From Oscillospiraceae bacterium (GTDB lineage Bacteria; Bacillota; Clostridia; Oscillospirales; Acutalibacteraceae), in contig SVPV01000016.1 in NCBI GenBank assembly GCA_015065725.1, positions 1-51,383 of the forward strand: a stretch of 51,383 nucleotides of DNA, read 5' to 3'. The notes under the pieces were generated by a model. It made no database searches. It saw only the letters and a program-made list of their open reading frames with translations, and was not told where the DNA came from. Position numbers and translations under genes: made by a program. Each line of letters opens with the position of its first letter. Position 1 is the first letter of the stretch. Of this stretch, positions 34,400 to 43,601 are shown in pieces.

Positions 34400-34810
34400 A
34401 TGGAAATCAAAAAATATACTTTCTCTCCTCACGGTGATGACCGTGGACAATTAATAGCAATAGAAGCAGGACAGGATATCCCGTTTAACGTTAATAGGGT
34501 GTATTATATTTATGACACCCTAGAAGGTGTTAGACGCGGTTTTCATGCCCATTTAGATTTACAACAAATTTTGCTTTGTGTTAAGGGCAGTTGCAAAATC
34601 CATTTAGACAACGGTTTTGAAACTGCAGAAGTTTTACTTGACAAGCCTAATGAAGGTCTTTACATTGCTAACGATATGTGGCGTGAAATGTACGACTTTT
34701 CCGAAGATGCAGTATTACTTGTTTTGGCTTCTAATCACTATGATGAAGCTGACTATATTCGTGACTATGACACCTTTATTAATATGGTACGTGGAAAAAA
34801 GGAGAGATAA
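34400..34810 (+). CDS. fdtA: dTDP-4-oxo-6-deoxyglucose 3,4-ketoisomerase (FdtA/QdtA-like)
   Basis: 136 residues, single cupin domain: [47 protein letters not shown] with the two catalytic histidines, and [18 protein letters not shown] at the end. FdtA/QdtA enzymes move the keto group from C4 to C3 so that an aminotransferase can act. FdtA gives the galacto- and QdtA the gluco-configured product; I cannot tell which from sequence. The aminotransferase follows after two bases. Confidence 0.9.
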   Translation: MEIKKYTFSPHGDDRGQLIAIEAGQDIPFNVNRVYYIYDTLEGVRRGFHAHLDLQQILLCVKGSCKIHLDNGFETAEVLLDKPNEGLYIANDMWREMYDFSEDAVLLVLASNHYDEADYIRDYDTFINMVRGKKER

Positions 34811-34812
34811 TT

Positions 34813-35910
34813 ATGAATATTCCGTTTGTAACATTCAGGCCCTTAGAAAAGGAATTAAACCAAGAATTAAGAAACGCGTTTGAACGCGTGTTTGATAATA
34901 GTTGGTATATTGACGGCAAAGAGGATAAGGCATTTGAAAAAGCTTTTGCTGAGTATACCAATACAAAATATTGTATTGGTGTTGGCAACGGATTAGACGC
35001 TTTAATGCTAATTCTGCGTGCAATGAATATTGGAAACGGTGACGAGGTTATTGTTCCGTCCAACACATATATTGCAACAGCTTTAGCAGTAACTTATGTT
35101 GGTGCTACCCCTATATTTGTTGAGCCTGATATTGATACATACAATATCAATCCCACTTTAATTGAAGCTAAAATTACAGAAAAAACAAAGGCAATAATGC
35201 CTGTTCACCTATACGGACAACCTTGTGATATGGACCCTATTATGCAGGTTGCTAAAAAGTACAATTTGTACGTTATTGAGGACTGTGCACAGGCACACGG
35301 GGCAACATATAAAGGCAAAGTTATTGGCTCTTTCGGTGATGCCGCAGGTTTTAGCTTTTATCCGGGTAAAAATTTAGGTGCCTTAGGTGACGCAGGTGCA
35401 GTTGTTACCAATAACGAAGAGCTTGCAGTTAAAATCAGAGCATTAGGTAATTACGGCTCTGACTATAAATATCATCATATCTATAAGGGTGTTAATTCAC
35501 GTTTAGATGAGTTACAAGCGGCTTTTCTTTCCGCAAAACTTCCCTTTATGGATAAGGTTAATGAAAACCGTCGTGAAATAGCAAACAAATATTTAAACGG
35601 CATTAACAATCCTTTCCTCAAAATGCCTTATGTAATGAAAGAAAACGTTCCTGTTTGGCATATTTTTGCCGTACGTTGTGAAAGACGAGATGAATTAGCA
35701 GCATTTCTTGAATCAAAAGGTATCGGTACTAATAAGCACTACCCTATTCCTATGCACTTACAGGAATGTTATAAGGATTTAAATATTCCAAAGGGAGCAT
35801 TACCTATTGCTGAGGAAATCAGCAATACTCAATTAAGTCTACCCTTGTATTACGGTATGACTGAGGATGAAATTCAGTATGTAATTGATTGTATAAACGA
35901 ATTTAAATAA
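34813..35910 (+). CDS. fdtB: DegT/DnrJ/EryC1 aminotransferase (FdtB/QdtB-like)
   Basis: 365 residues. Motifs of PLP-dependent sugar aminotransferases: [68 protein letters not shown], and [16 protein letters not shown] with the PLP lysine at 186, then [12 protein letters not shown]. Paired with FdtA it would make dTDP-3-amino-3,6-dideoxyhexose. AAAGGAG precedes ATG. The family also includes other 3- and 4-aminotransferases, but the FdtA partner favours C3. Confidence 0.93.
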   Translation: MNIPFVTFRPLEKELNQELRNAFERVFDNSWYIDGKEDKAFEKAFAEYTNTKYCIGVGNGLDALMLILRAMNIGNGDEVIVPSNTYIATALAVTYVGATPIFVEPDIDTYNINPTLIEAKITEKTKAIMPVHLYGQPCDMDPIMQVAKKYNLYVIEDCAQAHGATYKGKVIGSFGDAAGFSFYPGKNLGALGDAGAVVTNNEELAVKIRALGNYGSDYKYHHIYKGVNSRLDELQAAFLSAKLPFMDKVNENRREIANKYLNGINNPFLKMPYVMKENVPVWHIFAVRCERRDELAAFLESKGIGTNKHYPIPMHLQECYKDLNIPKGALPIAEEISNTQLSLPLYYGMTEDEIQYVIDCINEFK

Positions 35911-35924
35911 CGAGGTATATATTT

Positions 35925-36911
35925 ATGGCTTTCAATATTGATTTTTACAATCCGTGCGACCAAGAAAAATGGGATGATTTTATACTTAATAAAAGTATGA
36001 ACGGTACTTTTTTACAGACTAGAAAATTCATTAATTATCATCCCGAAGAACGCTTTAAGGACTGTTCTATATGTATTCGCAAGGGTACCGAATTGGTTGC
36101 AGTTGTTTTGGCTTGTGAAATTATTGATGAGGGTAAAAAAACATTTTTTGCCCACAAAGGCACAACCTTTGGCGGTATCTCGATATCCCGAAACGTATAT
36201 ACAGCATCAGCAATTAATGAAATTTTGGAAGGTCTTGTTTCCTTTATAAAGGAAAACGGATTTGAAAAAATTTATCTAAAAATGGTTGCAAATATATATC
36301 AAAAGGAAAATACCGATTTGCTTGATTATTTCCTTTATAAATACGGCTTTACAACCTACAATGAGCTAAACTATTATCTTCCTTTGGAAAAATACAAAGA
36401 AGATGTCAGTGCTCCCTTTACAAGCAGTAAAAGACGTGATTACCGTTATTCCCTTAAAAGTGGCTTTACATTTAAAAAACTAGAAACTAAAGAAGAAATA
36501 GCAGAGTATTATTCGGTTTTGCTTAAAAATCTCGAAAAGCTAGGATTACACGCTGTTCATTCTTTAGAGGATTTATATGACCTTAAGTTTAACCGTTTTG
36601 ATGATAGAATCGAGTTTTACGGTGTTTATCATGAAAGCAAAATGGTTGCGGGAAGTATGCTATTTTACTTTGATAACAACATTGTCCACACTCAATATCT
36701 ATCCTCTGACGAAGAATATCTAAAGATGTTCCCTATGGATTTTCTAATTTATAATTTAATACAAACTGCCGTTGATAAAAACATGAAAACCTTTAGCTTT
36801 GGTATTTGCACCGAAGACCAAGGAAGATATCTGAATCTTGGTCTTTCGAGATTTAAAGAAGGCTTCGGAACCGAGTTTTGCATTAACCGTTCCTATGAAA
36901 AGACACTTTAA
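35925..36911 (+). CDS. FemAB/GNAT-like acyltransferase
   Basis: 328 residues. Two GNAT-like halves, as in FemAB/peptidoglycan-bridge and CelD-type proteins: NGTFLQTRKFINYHPEERF near the start, HKGTTFGGISI, then FTSSKRRDYRYSLKSGF and GVYHESKMVAGSMLFYF, IVHTQYLSSDEEYLKMFPMDFLIYN toward the end. Following fdtAB, it is a good candidate for the N-acylation normally done by FdtC/QdtC (a hexapeptide-repeat enzyme, absent here). It could instead attach an amino acid or acyl group to another sugar or to the wall. Confidence 0.75.
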   Translation: MAFNIDFYNPCDQEKWDDFILNKSMNGTFLQTRKFINYHPEERFKDCSICIRKGTELVAVVLACEIIDEGKKTFFAHKGTTFGGISISRNVYTASAINEILEGLVSFIKENGFEKIYLKMVANIYQKENTDLLDYFLYKYGFTTYNELNYYLPLEKYKEDVSAPFTSSKRRDYRYSLKSGFTFKKLETKEEIAEYYSVLLKNLEKLGLHAVHSLEDLYDLKFNRFDDRIEFYGVYHESKMVAGSMLFYFDNNIVHTQYLSSDEEYLKMFPMDFLIYNLIQTAVDKNMKTFSFGICTEDQGRYLNLGLSRFKEGFGTEFCINRSYEKTL

Positions 36912-36935
36912 TGATATAAGAAAGGGATAAAAATA

Positions 36936-37898
36936 ATGGATTTAAGTGTATGCATAACAACCTACAATCTTGAAAAAGAGATTGACGAAACCTTAGAAAG
37001 TGTTTTTGCACAGAAAACCGATTATTCTTTCGAAGTGTTAATTGGTGATGACGGCTCTTCAGATGATACACTAAAGCGAATTCTGCTCTGGGAAGAAAAA
37101 TATCCCGATATAATTTCACATTACCAAATGCCCAGAGAAAAAGACAAAAAATACAACTCTATATTTAGGGCATCTGAAAACCGTGTGAATTTACTTAAAC
37201 ACGCAAAAGGAAAATATATAACCTTTTTAGACGGCGATGATTTTTATATTGATAATTCAAAGTTTCAAACACAAATTGATATTTTAGAAAAACATCCTGA
37301 ATATTCAATTTCTGCCCACAGTATGAATTTTTATTATCCCGACGGTACTACAAAGCCTTTTGATTTGGTTTATTCAGAAGAAAAAGTTATTGATGGAAAG
37401 GATTTTTGGGCAAGCGGAAAGTATATACACGCTGAAGCGTGTATAATCAGACGCGACTCCATAAATTTCACTGAACGTTATAACCGATATTTTGACGATA
37501 ATTTCATTGTGTTTTTAGGATTGCAAAACGGTAAATTGCATTATATTCCAAAGGAAATGGCTAATTACCGTCAAAATCCAGACGGATTTATGAATTGTGA
37601 AAAAACTCGCATAAACATAATTAATACAATAGATCTCGATATGGAAATTCAATACAATCCCGACTGGAAAACTTGTTCTTTACAAAGACATTCACAGGAA
37701 TATTTTTATCTATTAAAGTGTAAAAATATGCAGTTTGAAAAAGATTATCCGCAACTCTACACACAAGCTTTGGAGTATAACTGCCGCTACACTCTATCTG
37801 CATTATCTAAAAATAAATTTAAAAAAGAAAATTTAGAGGCTTTAGCAAACTTTTTAATTGTAAAAGCCAAACGGGCTATTAACAAATTTAAAAGATGA
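36936..37898 (+). CDS. Glycosyltransferase family 2
   Basis: 320 residues. LSVCITTYNLEKEIDETLESVF, LIGDDGSSDDT with the nucleotide-binding aspartates, HAKGKYITFLDGDDFY as the metal site, and ASGKYIHAEACIIRRDS in the catalytic region. This subgroup resembles sugar transferases with a long helical C-terminus, here KAKRAINKFKR, strongly basic and likely membrane-touching. GAAAGGG lies before ATG. Donor and acceptor unknown; it is the last glycosyltransferase before the flippase. Confidence 0.9.
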   Translation: MDLSVCITTYNLEKEIDETLESVFAQKTDYSFEVLIGDDGSSDDTLKRILLWEEKYPDIISHYQMPREKDKKYNSIFRASENRVNLLKHAKGKYITFLDGDDFYIDNSKFQTQIDILEKHPEYSISAHSMNFYYPDGTTKPFDLVYSEEKVIDGKDFWASGKYIHAEACIIRRDSINFTERYNRYFDDNFIVFLGLQNGKLHYIPKEMANYRQNPDGFMNCEKTRINIINTIDLDMEIQYNPDWKTCSLQRHSQEYFYLLKCKNMQFEKDYPQLYTQALEYNCRYTLSALSKNKFKKENLEALANFLIVKAKRAINKFKR

Positions 37899-37935
37899 AT
37901 CACCCTCTTTTTAATTAAGGACGAAAAACAACATT

Positions 37936-39384
37936 ATGCAAAGTATTAAAACAAACTACATTTATAATACGTTATACCAAATATTATCTTTGTTTATACC
38001 GTTTATAACCGCACCCTATATCTCACGAGTTTTGGGAACCGACGGTGTTGGAGAAATTAGTTATGTTGCGTCTATAGCAGCATATTTTGTTTTGTTTGCA
38101 TCTCTAGGCAGTGCAAGTTATGCAAAACGCGAAATCGCTCTACACCGAGATGACAAACGTAAAACCAGTATTATATTCTGGGAAATAGAAATACTACTCG
38201 TTCTCTTGACAACTATTTGTCTGTTAATATGGGGTATTTTAGTTGCACTTTCTAAAGAGCACACCTTACTTTTCGTTGTTCAATCTATTCAAATTTTAAC
38301 TGTATCTGTTAACCTTACTTGGTTTTTTGGCGGCGAAGAACAATTTAAATTAATTTCCATACGCAACAGTTTATTAAAGGTTGCTCAAATTGTATTTTTA
38401 TTTCTTTTTATCAAAGATAAATCCGATTTGTTATTGTATGTCTTTATAACTAACGGATTCGACTTTTTAGGATATATTTCTTTAATTTCTATGCTTAAAA
38501 AGTATATACAGCGAATTCCGCTTAAAGAACTGCATCCTATGCGGCACTTTAAGTCCCTTATTCAATACTTCCTTCCAACTATTGCAAGCTCTGTTTATCA
38601 GTATTTGGATAAGGTTATGTTGGGTGCTATCGGGAATGACCTCTCCCAAAACGGATATTATGAGCAAACAACAAAAATCGTCAATATGATATTAGGTGTC
38701 ACAATATCTTTGGACACAATTATGGAATCGAGAATGTCTTACCTATTCGCAAAAGGCCGTTCGGACGAGTTAAAGCAAAGACTAAATCGCTCTGTAGATT
38801 TCACACTTGGTATAAGCATTCCCGCGTGTATCGGGCTTTGCGGTGTAGCCAGCACATTTATACCTTGGTTTTTAGGAAAAGATTTTCTTCCTGTAGTTCC
38901 TTTATTAATGGTATATAGCACCACATTAATTTCTACAAGCTTGTGTTGTTGCTTGGGCGGACAGTATTTGATACCTAGCGGACAAAGAAACCGTTCAACA
39001 AAAGTTCTTGTTTTGGTTTCATTTGTAAATTTAATTCTAAACGCCATTTCAATACCGTATATCGGTGCACTTGGTGCTACAGTCGCAACGGTAATATCGG
39101 AAGCATTATGTATGGTTCTGTATGTATATCTTTCTAAAAATCACATTAATTGGCAAGATATTTGCAAATTATCATACAAAAAAATACTAACAGCTATACC
39201 CATGCTCGCTGTGGTTTTAATTATTGGATATCTTCTCCCTGCGAATATTTTTACAATAATACTACAAGTTGGTACAGGATTACTGATTTATATCATAGGT
39301 ACTCTGTTATTACGAGATTCTTTTTCACTTTTTATTTTAGATTTTTTAAAAAGCAAAATTAAATTTTTAAATCTATTCACATGA
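37936..39384 (+). CDS. Wzx-like polysaccharide flippase (MATE/MOP superfamily)
   Basis: 482 residues with 12-14 membrane segments. The N-terminus, NYIYNTLYQILSLFIPFITAPYISRVLGTDGVG (read in outline), and LTWFFGGEEQFKLI match RfbX/Wzx-type transporters, which flip undecaprenyl-linked oligosaccharide to the outer face. The central QYFLPTIASSVYQYLDKVMLG segment is also typical. A 37-base gap with AAGGACG precedes ATG. It works with the Wzy-like polymerase encoded earlier in the same operon. Confidence 0.93.
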   Translation: MQSIKTNYIYNTLYQILSLFIPFITAPYISRVLGTDGVGEISYVASIAAYFVLFASLGSASYAKREIALHRDDKRKTSIIFWEIEILLVLLTTICLLIWGILVALSKEHTLLFVVQSIQILTVSVNLTWFFGGEEQFKLISIRNSLLKVAQIVFLFLFIKDKSDLLLYVFITNGFDFLGYISLISMLKKYIQRIPLKELHPMRHFKSLIQYFLPTIASSVYQYLDKVMLGAIGNDLSQNGYYEQTTKIVNMILGVTISLDTIMESRMSYLFAKGRSDELKQRLNRSVDFTLGISIPACIGLCGVASTFIPWFLGKDFLPVVPLLMVYSTTLISTSLCCCLGGQYLIPSGQRNRSTKVLVLVSFVNLILNAISIPYIGALGATVATVISEALCMVLYVYLSKNHINWQDICKLSYKKILTAIPMLAVVLIIGYLLPANIFTIILQVGTGLLIYIIGTLLLRDSFSLFILDFLKSKIKFLNLFT

Positions 39385-39394
39385 GGTGTGCATT

Positions 39395-40699
39395 ATGATT
39401 GCTCGTTTAAAGAACAAGCTAAAAAACAAACTTAAAAGCATTTGCGGAACAACACAATTAGAACAAGAAATTGAAAAAAAGAATTTGCAAATTTCATATC
39501 TTCAAAATTGCTTGTTTGATTTAAAAGACAACCTAAAAAAAGACGGAAAAATCAACGTTGTATTTGTTTGCCATAGACCGCAAATTTGGTGTGCCTTGGA
39601 AACTGTATGTGACGCTATGCTAAACGATAGTGATTTTAATGTAAAAATTGTTGCTGTTCCAAATAAAAAACAGCTTCCAAAATATGGATTAGGCCATGAG
39701 TTTTACGAATCCGAGGGTGCAGAGGAATTCTTTACACAACGCTATCCTTGCACGGTACTCGGATATGATTATGAAACTAAAGAATGGCTAGACTTATATT
39801 CCCTAAAGCCTGATTATGTCTTTTTTCAAACTCCATACAATATATGCAGACCACAGATTTACCAAAGTGATGTTGTAAGTACCTTTGCAAGACTTTGTTA
39901 TGTTCATTACGGAATGCCTTTTATGAACGGCACTATCGCAGATGAGACTACCCCTCCCGATTTCTTTAAGGATGTTACCTATCACTTTATTGAGTTTCCT
40001 GAAATGGAAAGTTATTATGGAGCTCAAGCAAAAAAATTCGGTTACGAAAAGAACTACAATCAGATTTTAAGCGGATATCCTAAACTTGACAAGGCAGGAT
40101 TTGACCAAAAAAGAATTGGAAATTGGAATTTTAAGGACGATAATAAAAAGTTCCGTATTCTTTGGACTCCACGTTGGAATACCGGCGAAGGAAATTGCAC
40201 CTTCTTTGAATATAAAGATAAACTCATTGAACTCGCAGAGTCTGATGACAGAATTGAATTGTTATTCCGCCCACACCCTCAAGCATTTGCTGAATATGTT
40301 GCAAGCGGTGCTATGTCTAAACAAGAGGTTTCAAGCTATATAAAACGTTATGAAGACTGTCCGAATGCAGCTATTGACTATTCAGGGGATTATCTAAATA
40401 ATTTCTATACAGCTGATTTGCTGATTAGTGATGAATCTTCAATTATACCCGAGTTTTTCCTAACAAAAAATCCGATTATTATGACTTCTCACGAAACTCA
40501 CTTTAATTGTTTTGCACAGAAGTTAGAAAAAGGTTTTTATTTTGCAGACAATTGGAAACAAATTAATGACCAAATTAATTTGCTTATAAACGGTGAAGAT
40601 GAAAAATCTGCAATTCGAGAGGAAATCATTAATAACGAGTTTTATATGCCACCTAATGGTGCCGGTTATGAGATAATGTCCTTTCTAAAAAACAATTAA
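39395..40699 (+). CDS. TagF-like CDP-glycerol/polyol phosphotransferase
   Basis: 434 residues from ATG 39395 (GAGGTG upstream); an in-frame GTG at 39386 is less likely. The N-terminus is a short basic, coiled-coil-like helix (about 1-50). The catalytic GT-B-like part has YVHYGMPFMNG, LWTPRWNTGEGNCTFFEYKDKL, LLFRPHPQAF, NFYTADLLISDESSIIPEFFL and FAQKLEKGFYF, the pattern of CDP-glycerol:polyglycerophosphate glycerophosphotransferases. It would transfer a polyol phosphate from a CDP donor to the glycan. The cytidylyltransferase-like gene that follows may make that donor. Confidence 0.82.
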   Translation: MIARLKNKLKNKLKSICGTTQLEQEIEKKNLQISYLQNCLFDLKDNLKKDGKINVVFVCHRPQIWCALETVCDAMLNDSDFNVKIVAVPNKKQLPKYGLGHEFYESEGAEEFFTQRYPCTVLGYDYETKEWLDLYSLKPDYVFFQTPYNICRPQIYQSDVVSTFARLCYVHYGMPFMNGTIADETTPPDFFKDVTYHFIEFPEMESYYGAQAKKFGYEKNYNQILSGYPKLDKAGFDQKRIGNWNFKDDNKKFRILWTPRWNTGEGNCTFFEYKDKLIELAESDDRIELLFRPHPQAFAEYVASGAMSKQEVSSYIKRYEDCPNAAIDYSGDYLNNFYTADLLISDESSIIPEFFLTKNPIIMTSHETHFNCFAQKLEKGFYFADNWKQINDQINLLINGEDEKSAIREEIINNEFYMPPNGAGYEIMSFLKNN

Positions 40700-40746
40700 T
40701 CTTTTAATTAATAGAATTTTTACCTAATTTAAAAGGAGTGAGAGCT

Positions 40747-41358
40747 GTGAAATGTTCAGCAATATTACTTGCCGCAGGAAAAGGAACTAGATATAAAGCA
40801 ACAAAACAAGACATTATTTTTCACGGCAAACCTATCTGGAAATATGCCTATGAAACTGCAAAATCGATTGTTGGCGAAAACAATATAATCGCCGTAGGTA
40901 AAGACGTTGCAGGAGGTGCGACAAGAACAGAATCGGTATTAAAAGGTTTAATTAATTTACCCGAAGATACCGATAGAGTTGTTATTGTTGAAGCTGCACG
41001 ACCTATGGTTACAAAAGAGCAAATTACACAGCTTTTAACAGATGCACACCCCTCTACTTCTTTTGTAAGACCTTTAGTTAACACGGTAATTTACAGAGAT
41101 GGCAGATATATAAACCGAGAAGATTTATATGATTTACTCACACCCCAAGCCTTTGATTATAAGCTTTTACTTGAAGCGTATAAAAGCGGACGTTTTAACG
41201 ATGTAACAGACGATACAAGGATTATGTTTGAATTCCACGGTATTAAACCTTATTTTATAGAAACCGGTTCAAATCTGTTTAAGATTACCTATCCCGGTGA
41301 TTTGGATATTATTGAATCCATATATCAAAGCTATATAAAGGGGGAATTTGATGCCTAA
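40747..41358 (+). CDS. IspD/TarI-like cytidylyltransferase
   Basis: 203 residues from GTG 40747, eight bases after AGGAG; an in-frame GTG at 40738 is too close to it. SAILLAAGKGTRYKATKQ is the IspD/TarI nucleotide-binding signature, with TRTESVLKGL, VVIVEAARPMVTKEQI and LTPQAFDYKLLLEAY further on. The C-terminal segment has NLFKITYPGDLDIIE, which matches the family's closing motif. Family members activate methylerythritol, ribitol or other polyol phosphates with CTP. Location in a surface-glycan operon, beside a TagF-like transferase and an SDR, suggests a polyol donor rather than isoprenoid synthesis. EAARPM replaces the usual DAARP, a mild oddity. Confidence 0.8.
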   Translation: MKCSAILLAAGKGTRYKATKQDIIFHGKPIWKYAYETAKSIVGENNIIAVGKDVAGGATRTESVLKGLINLPEDTDRVVIVEAARPMVTKEQITQLLTDAHPSTSFVRPLVNTVIYRDGRYINREDLYDLLTPQAFDYKLLLEAYKSGRFNDVTDDTRIMFEFHGIKPYFIETGSNLFKITYPGDLDIIESIYQSYIKGEFDA

Positions 41359-41974
41359 GAAAGTACTTATCACAGGAGGCAGCGGCGATATTGCACAAGC
41401 AATTAAATCCGAATTATTAAAAGACGGTTTTGATGTAATGGCTCCCTCCAGAACCGAAATGGATGTTACCGACTGGGACAGTATAGAGAATGTAATTTCA
41501 AATTATAAACCCGATATATTAATTAATGTTGCGGGTTATCTCATACCAAAATCGATAAAAGAGGCAGATTTGGAAAACACAAAACGCCATATCGACGTTA
41601 ATCTTAGCGGAGTTTTTTACTGTACAGAAATCGGATTAAAATATAATAAAGAGCTAGATATTATAAATGTAGGCTCTGCAGCGGCTATAGAATCTCACGC
41701 TACGTGGAGTGAATATTGTGCAACCAAAGCAGGTGTTGCTATGGCAACAAAATGTTGGGCAGAAGATGGGCTTTACGCTGTATGTATTTCACCCGGACGC
41801 ACAAGAACTAAAATGAGGAAAAGCCTCTACCCCGACGAAGACCAAAACACGTTATTAGATCCTACTGATTTTGCTAGAGTAATTATGAAAGCCGTTTATA
41901 AAGAATTTGAAAACGGAATTCAAATTATTGTAAGAAAACAAAACGTAGAACAAATTTTAAGAGGAGAGATTTAG
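41351..41974 (+). CDS. Short-chain dehydrogenase/reductase
   Basis: 207 residues from ATG 41351, preceded by AAAGGGGG; it overlaps the cytidylyltransferase end by 8 bases. The Rossmann motif is TGGSGDIAQAI (near 8-18), then LINVAGYL, NVGSAAAIESHATWSEYCATKAG with the catalytic Ser and Tyr-x3-Lys, and CISPGRTRTKM. The pairing of cytidylyltransferase with SDR echoes the Bcs1/Acs1 (CDP-ribitol) arrangement, in which a reductase makes the polyol. TarJ itself is a different (MDR) family, so the comparison is only by analogy. Substrate unknown. Confidence 0.85.
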   Translation: MPKKVLITGGSGDIAQAIKSELLKDGFDVMAPSRTEMDVTDWDSIENVISNYKPDILINVAGYLIPKSIKEADLENTKRHIDVNLSGVFYCTEIGLKYNKELDIINVGSAAAIESHATWSEYCATKAGVAMATKCWAEDGLYAVCISPGRTRTKMRKSLYPDEDQNTLLDPTDFARVIMKAVYKEFENGIQIIVRKQNVEQILRGEI

Positions 41975-41976
41975 TC

Positions 41977-43576
41977 TTGAATTGCTCTGAATATTTAGTT
42001 GATTATCTAATAAAACACGGTGTAACCGATATATTCGGTTATGCAGGTGGTTATATTGTTCCTTTTATGGATGCGTTATATCATCGTAAGGATGAGATTA
42101 AGGTACATGTTTGCTACAACGAGCAAGGCTGTGCCTTAGCAGCCAACGGCTATGCTAGAACCAGCGGTAAAATAGGCGTTTATTTCACAACCTCAGGTCC
42201 GGGTGCTGTTAATGCAATCGGCGGTTTAGCAGATGCATGGTTTGACGGAATACCAATTATGGGCATTTGCGGAAACGTACCAACCAACGAAATGAAAGGT
42301 TTTTCGGGCATTAGACAAAACGGATTTCAAGAAATGGATTTGGTGTCCATGACCCGTCATATAACAAAGTATTCCGTAACCGCAAACAGTGGCGAAGAAT
42401 TTGCCGATATTGTAAGCAGAGCCTATAATATGGCTATATTCGGTCGAAAAGGAGGCGTTATCATTGATTTTCCGCTCAACATACAGCAAACCGATATTAC
42501 TTGTGGGTAATGGTGCAAGAGTTTCGGGTGCTATAGACTTAATACATGAGTTTTCTAAAAAAACCAATATTCCAGTTTTAACTACTCTGATAGCAGTTGA
42601 TTCTGCACAAGACGAAAATCACATTGGTTTTATTGGAATTCACGGCAACCGAATTGCTAATTTAATTTTAAATGAGTGTGATTTAATTATTTCTGTCGGT
42701 GCAAGATTAAGCTTAAGACAGGTTGGAAGATACACTAAAAACTTCGCACCCAAGGCACACCTTATTAGAGCAGAAATTGACCAAGCGGAAATTAGCCGCA
42801 ACATCAAAGAAGATGAAGAAAAGTATCAGATGGATGCTAAAGACTTTATGAAAATGCTACTGACAGAAGATGTGCCTGATTATTCCGAATGGAAAGAAAA
42901 ATGCTTCATGGCAAAAGCGGTTTTAGAAAATTATGATAAAACCGAAGGTAATTTGGTTATTGAAAAAATAGCTTCCCTCCTGCCTTCCGACCCTGTTGTA
43001 GCTGTTGACGTTGGACAAAACCAATGTTGGACTGCACAATCATTAGTATTAAAGGGTCATAACGGCAGGATCCTTATCGGAGGCGGCTACGGAACAATGG
43101 GATGTGGCCTGCCCTATGCTATTGGTGCTTCTATTGCAAATAAAAACGGAATCGCTTACTGTATTGCAGGTGACGGCGGTTTCCAAATGAATATTCAGGA
43201 ATTAGAAACCGTAAAACGTGAAAAGCTTCCCATTAAAATCTTTATATTAAATAACAAGGTTTTAGGTAAAATTAGTGAAACTCAACACGGCAATCATAAC
43301 GATAGATTTGCTCAAACCACCGCGGCAAGCGGATATACCGTTCCTGATTTTCAAAGAATATCTGAGGCATACGGTATTAAAGCTGCTACCATTGACTCTT
43401 ATAATGAACTTGACAAATATATTGATTGGTTTACAGATGACGAACCCTGTTTAATAAACATTATGATGTCCACTGAGAGCTTTTTAATTCCGAAAATCAA
43501 GTGGGAAACCTCTATGATTGAACCAAAATTATCAGAAGATTTAATATGCAAAGTTGAAAATATTTTAAATAATTAA
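41977..43576 (+). pseudogene. Thiamine-diphosphate enzyme (acetolactate synthase-like), split by a frame-shifting deletion
   Basis: The first frame (TTG at 41977 to the stop at 42510, 177 residues) is a complete PYR domain: EYLVDYLIKHGVTDIFGYAGG, the catalytic Glu in NEQGCALAANGYAR, and GVIIDFPLNIQ at its end. The second frame, one base off, begins about 42480 and carries the middle domain (KPILLVGNGARVSGA) and PP domain with GDGGFQMNIQ and ILNNKVLGK, including the GDG...NN cofactor motif. The linker of some 30-40 residues normally found between them is missing. CAGCAAACCGATATT (42484-42498) can be read as QQTDI in one frame and SKPI in the other, as expected if a deletion joined two short repeats. 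Both halves are otherwise well kept, so the lesion is recent, an artefact, or a split pair of proteins. Confidence 0.8.
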
Positions 43577-43601
43577 TTATCATTGTTTGAAGGTGTGTAT
43601 T

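Noticed and set aside
40747-41358. Housekeeping IspD of the isoprenoid pathway
   Set aside because: The family fits, but position inside a surface-glycan operon beside TagF-like and SDR genes makes a polyol-activating role more likely; not excluded outright.
42464-42515. Programmed ribosomal frameshift in the ThDP enzyme
   Set aside because: No slippery heptamer is seen, and the missing 30-40 residue linker is better explained by a deletion.
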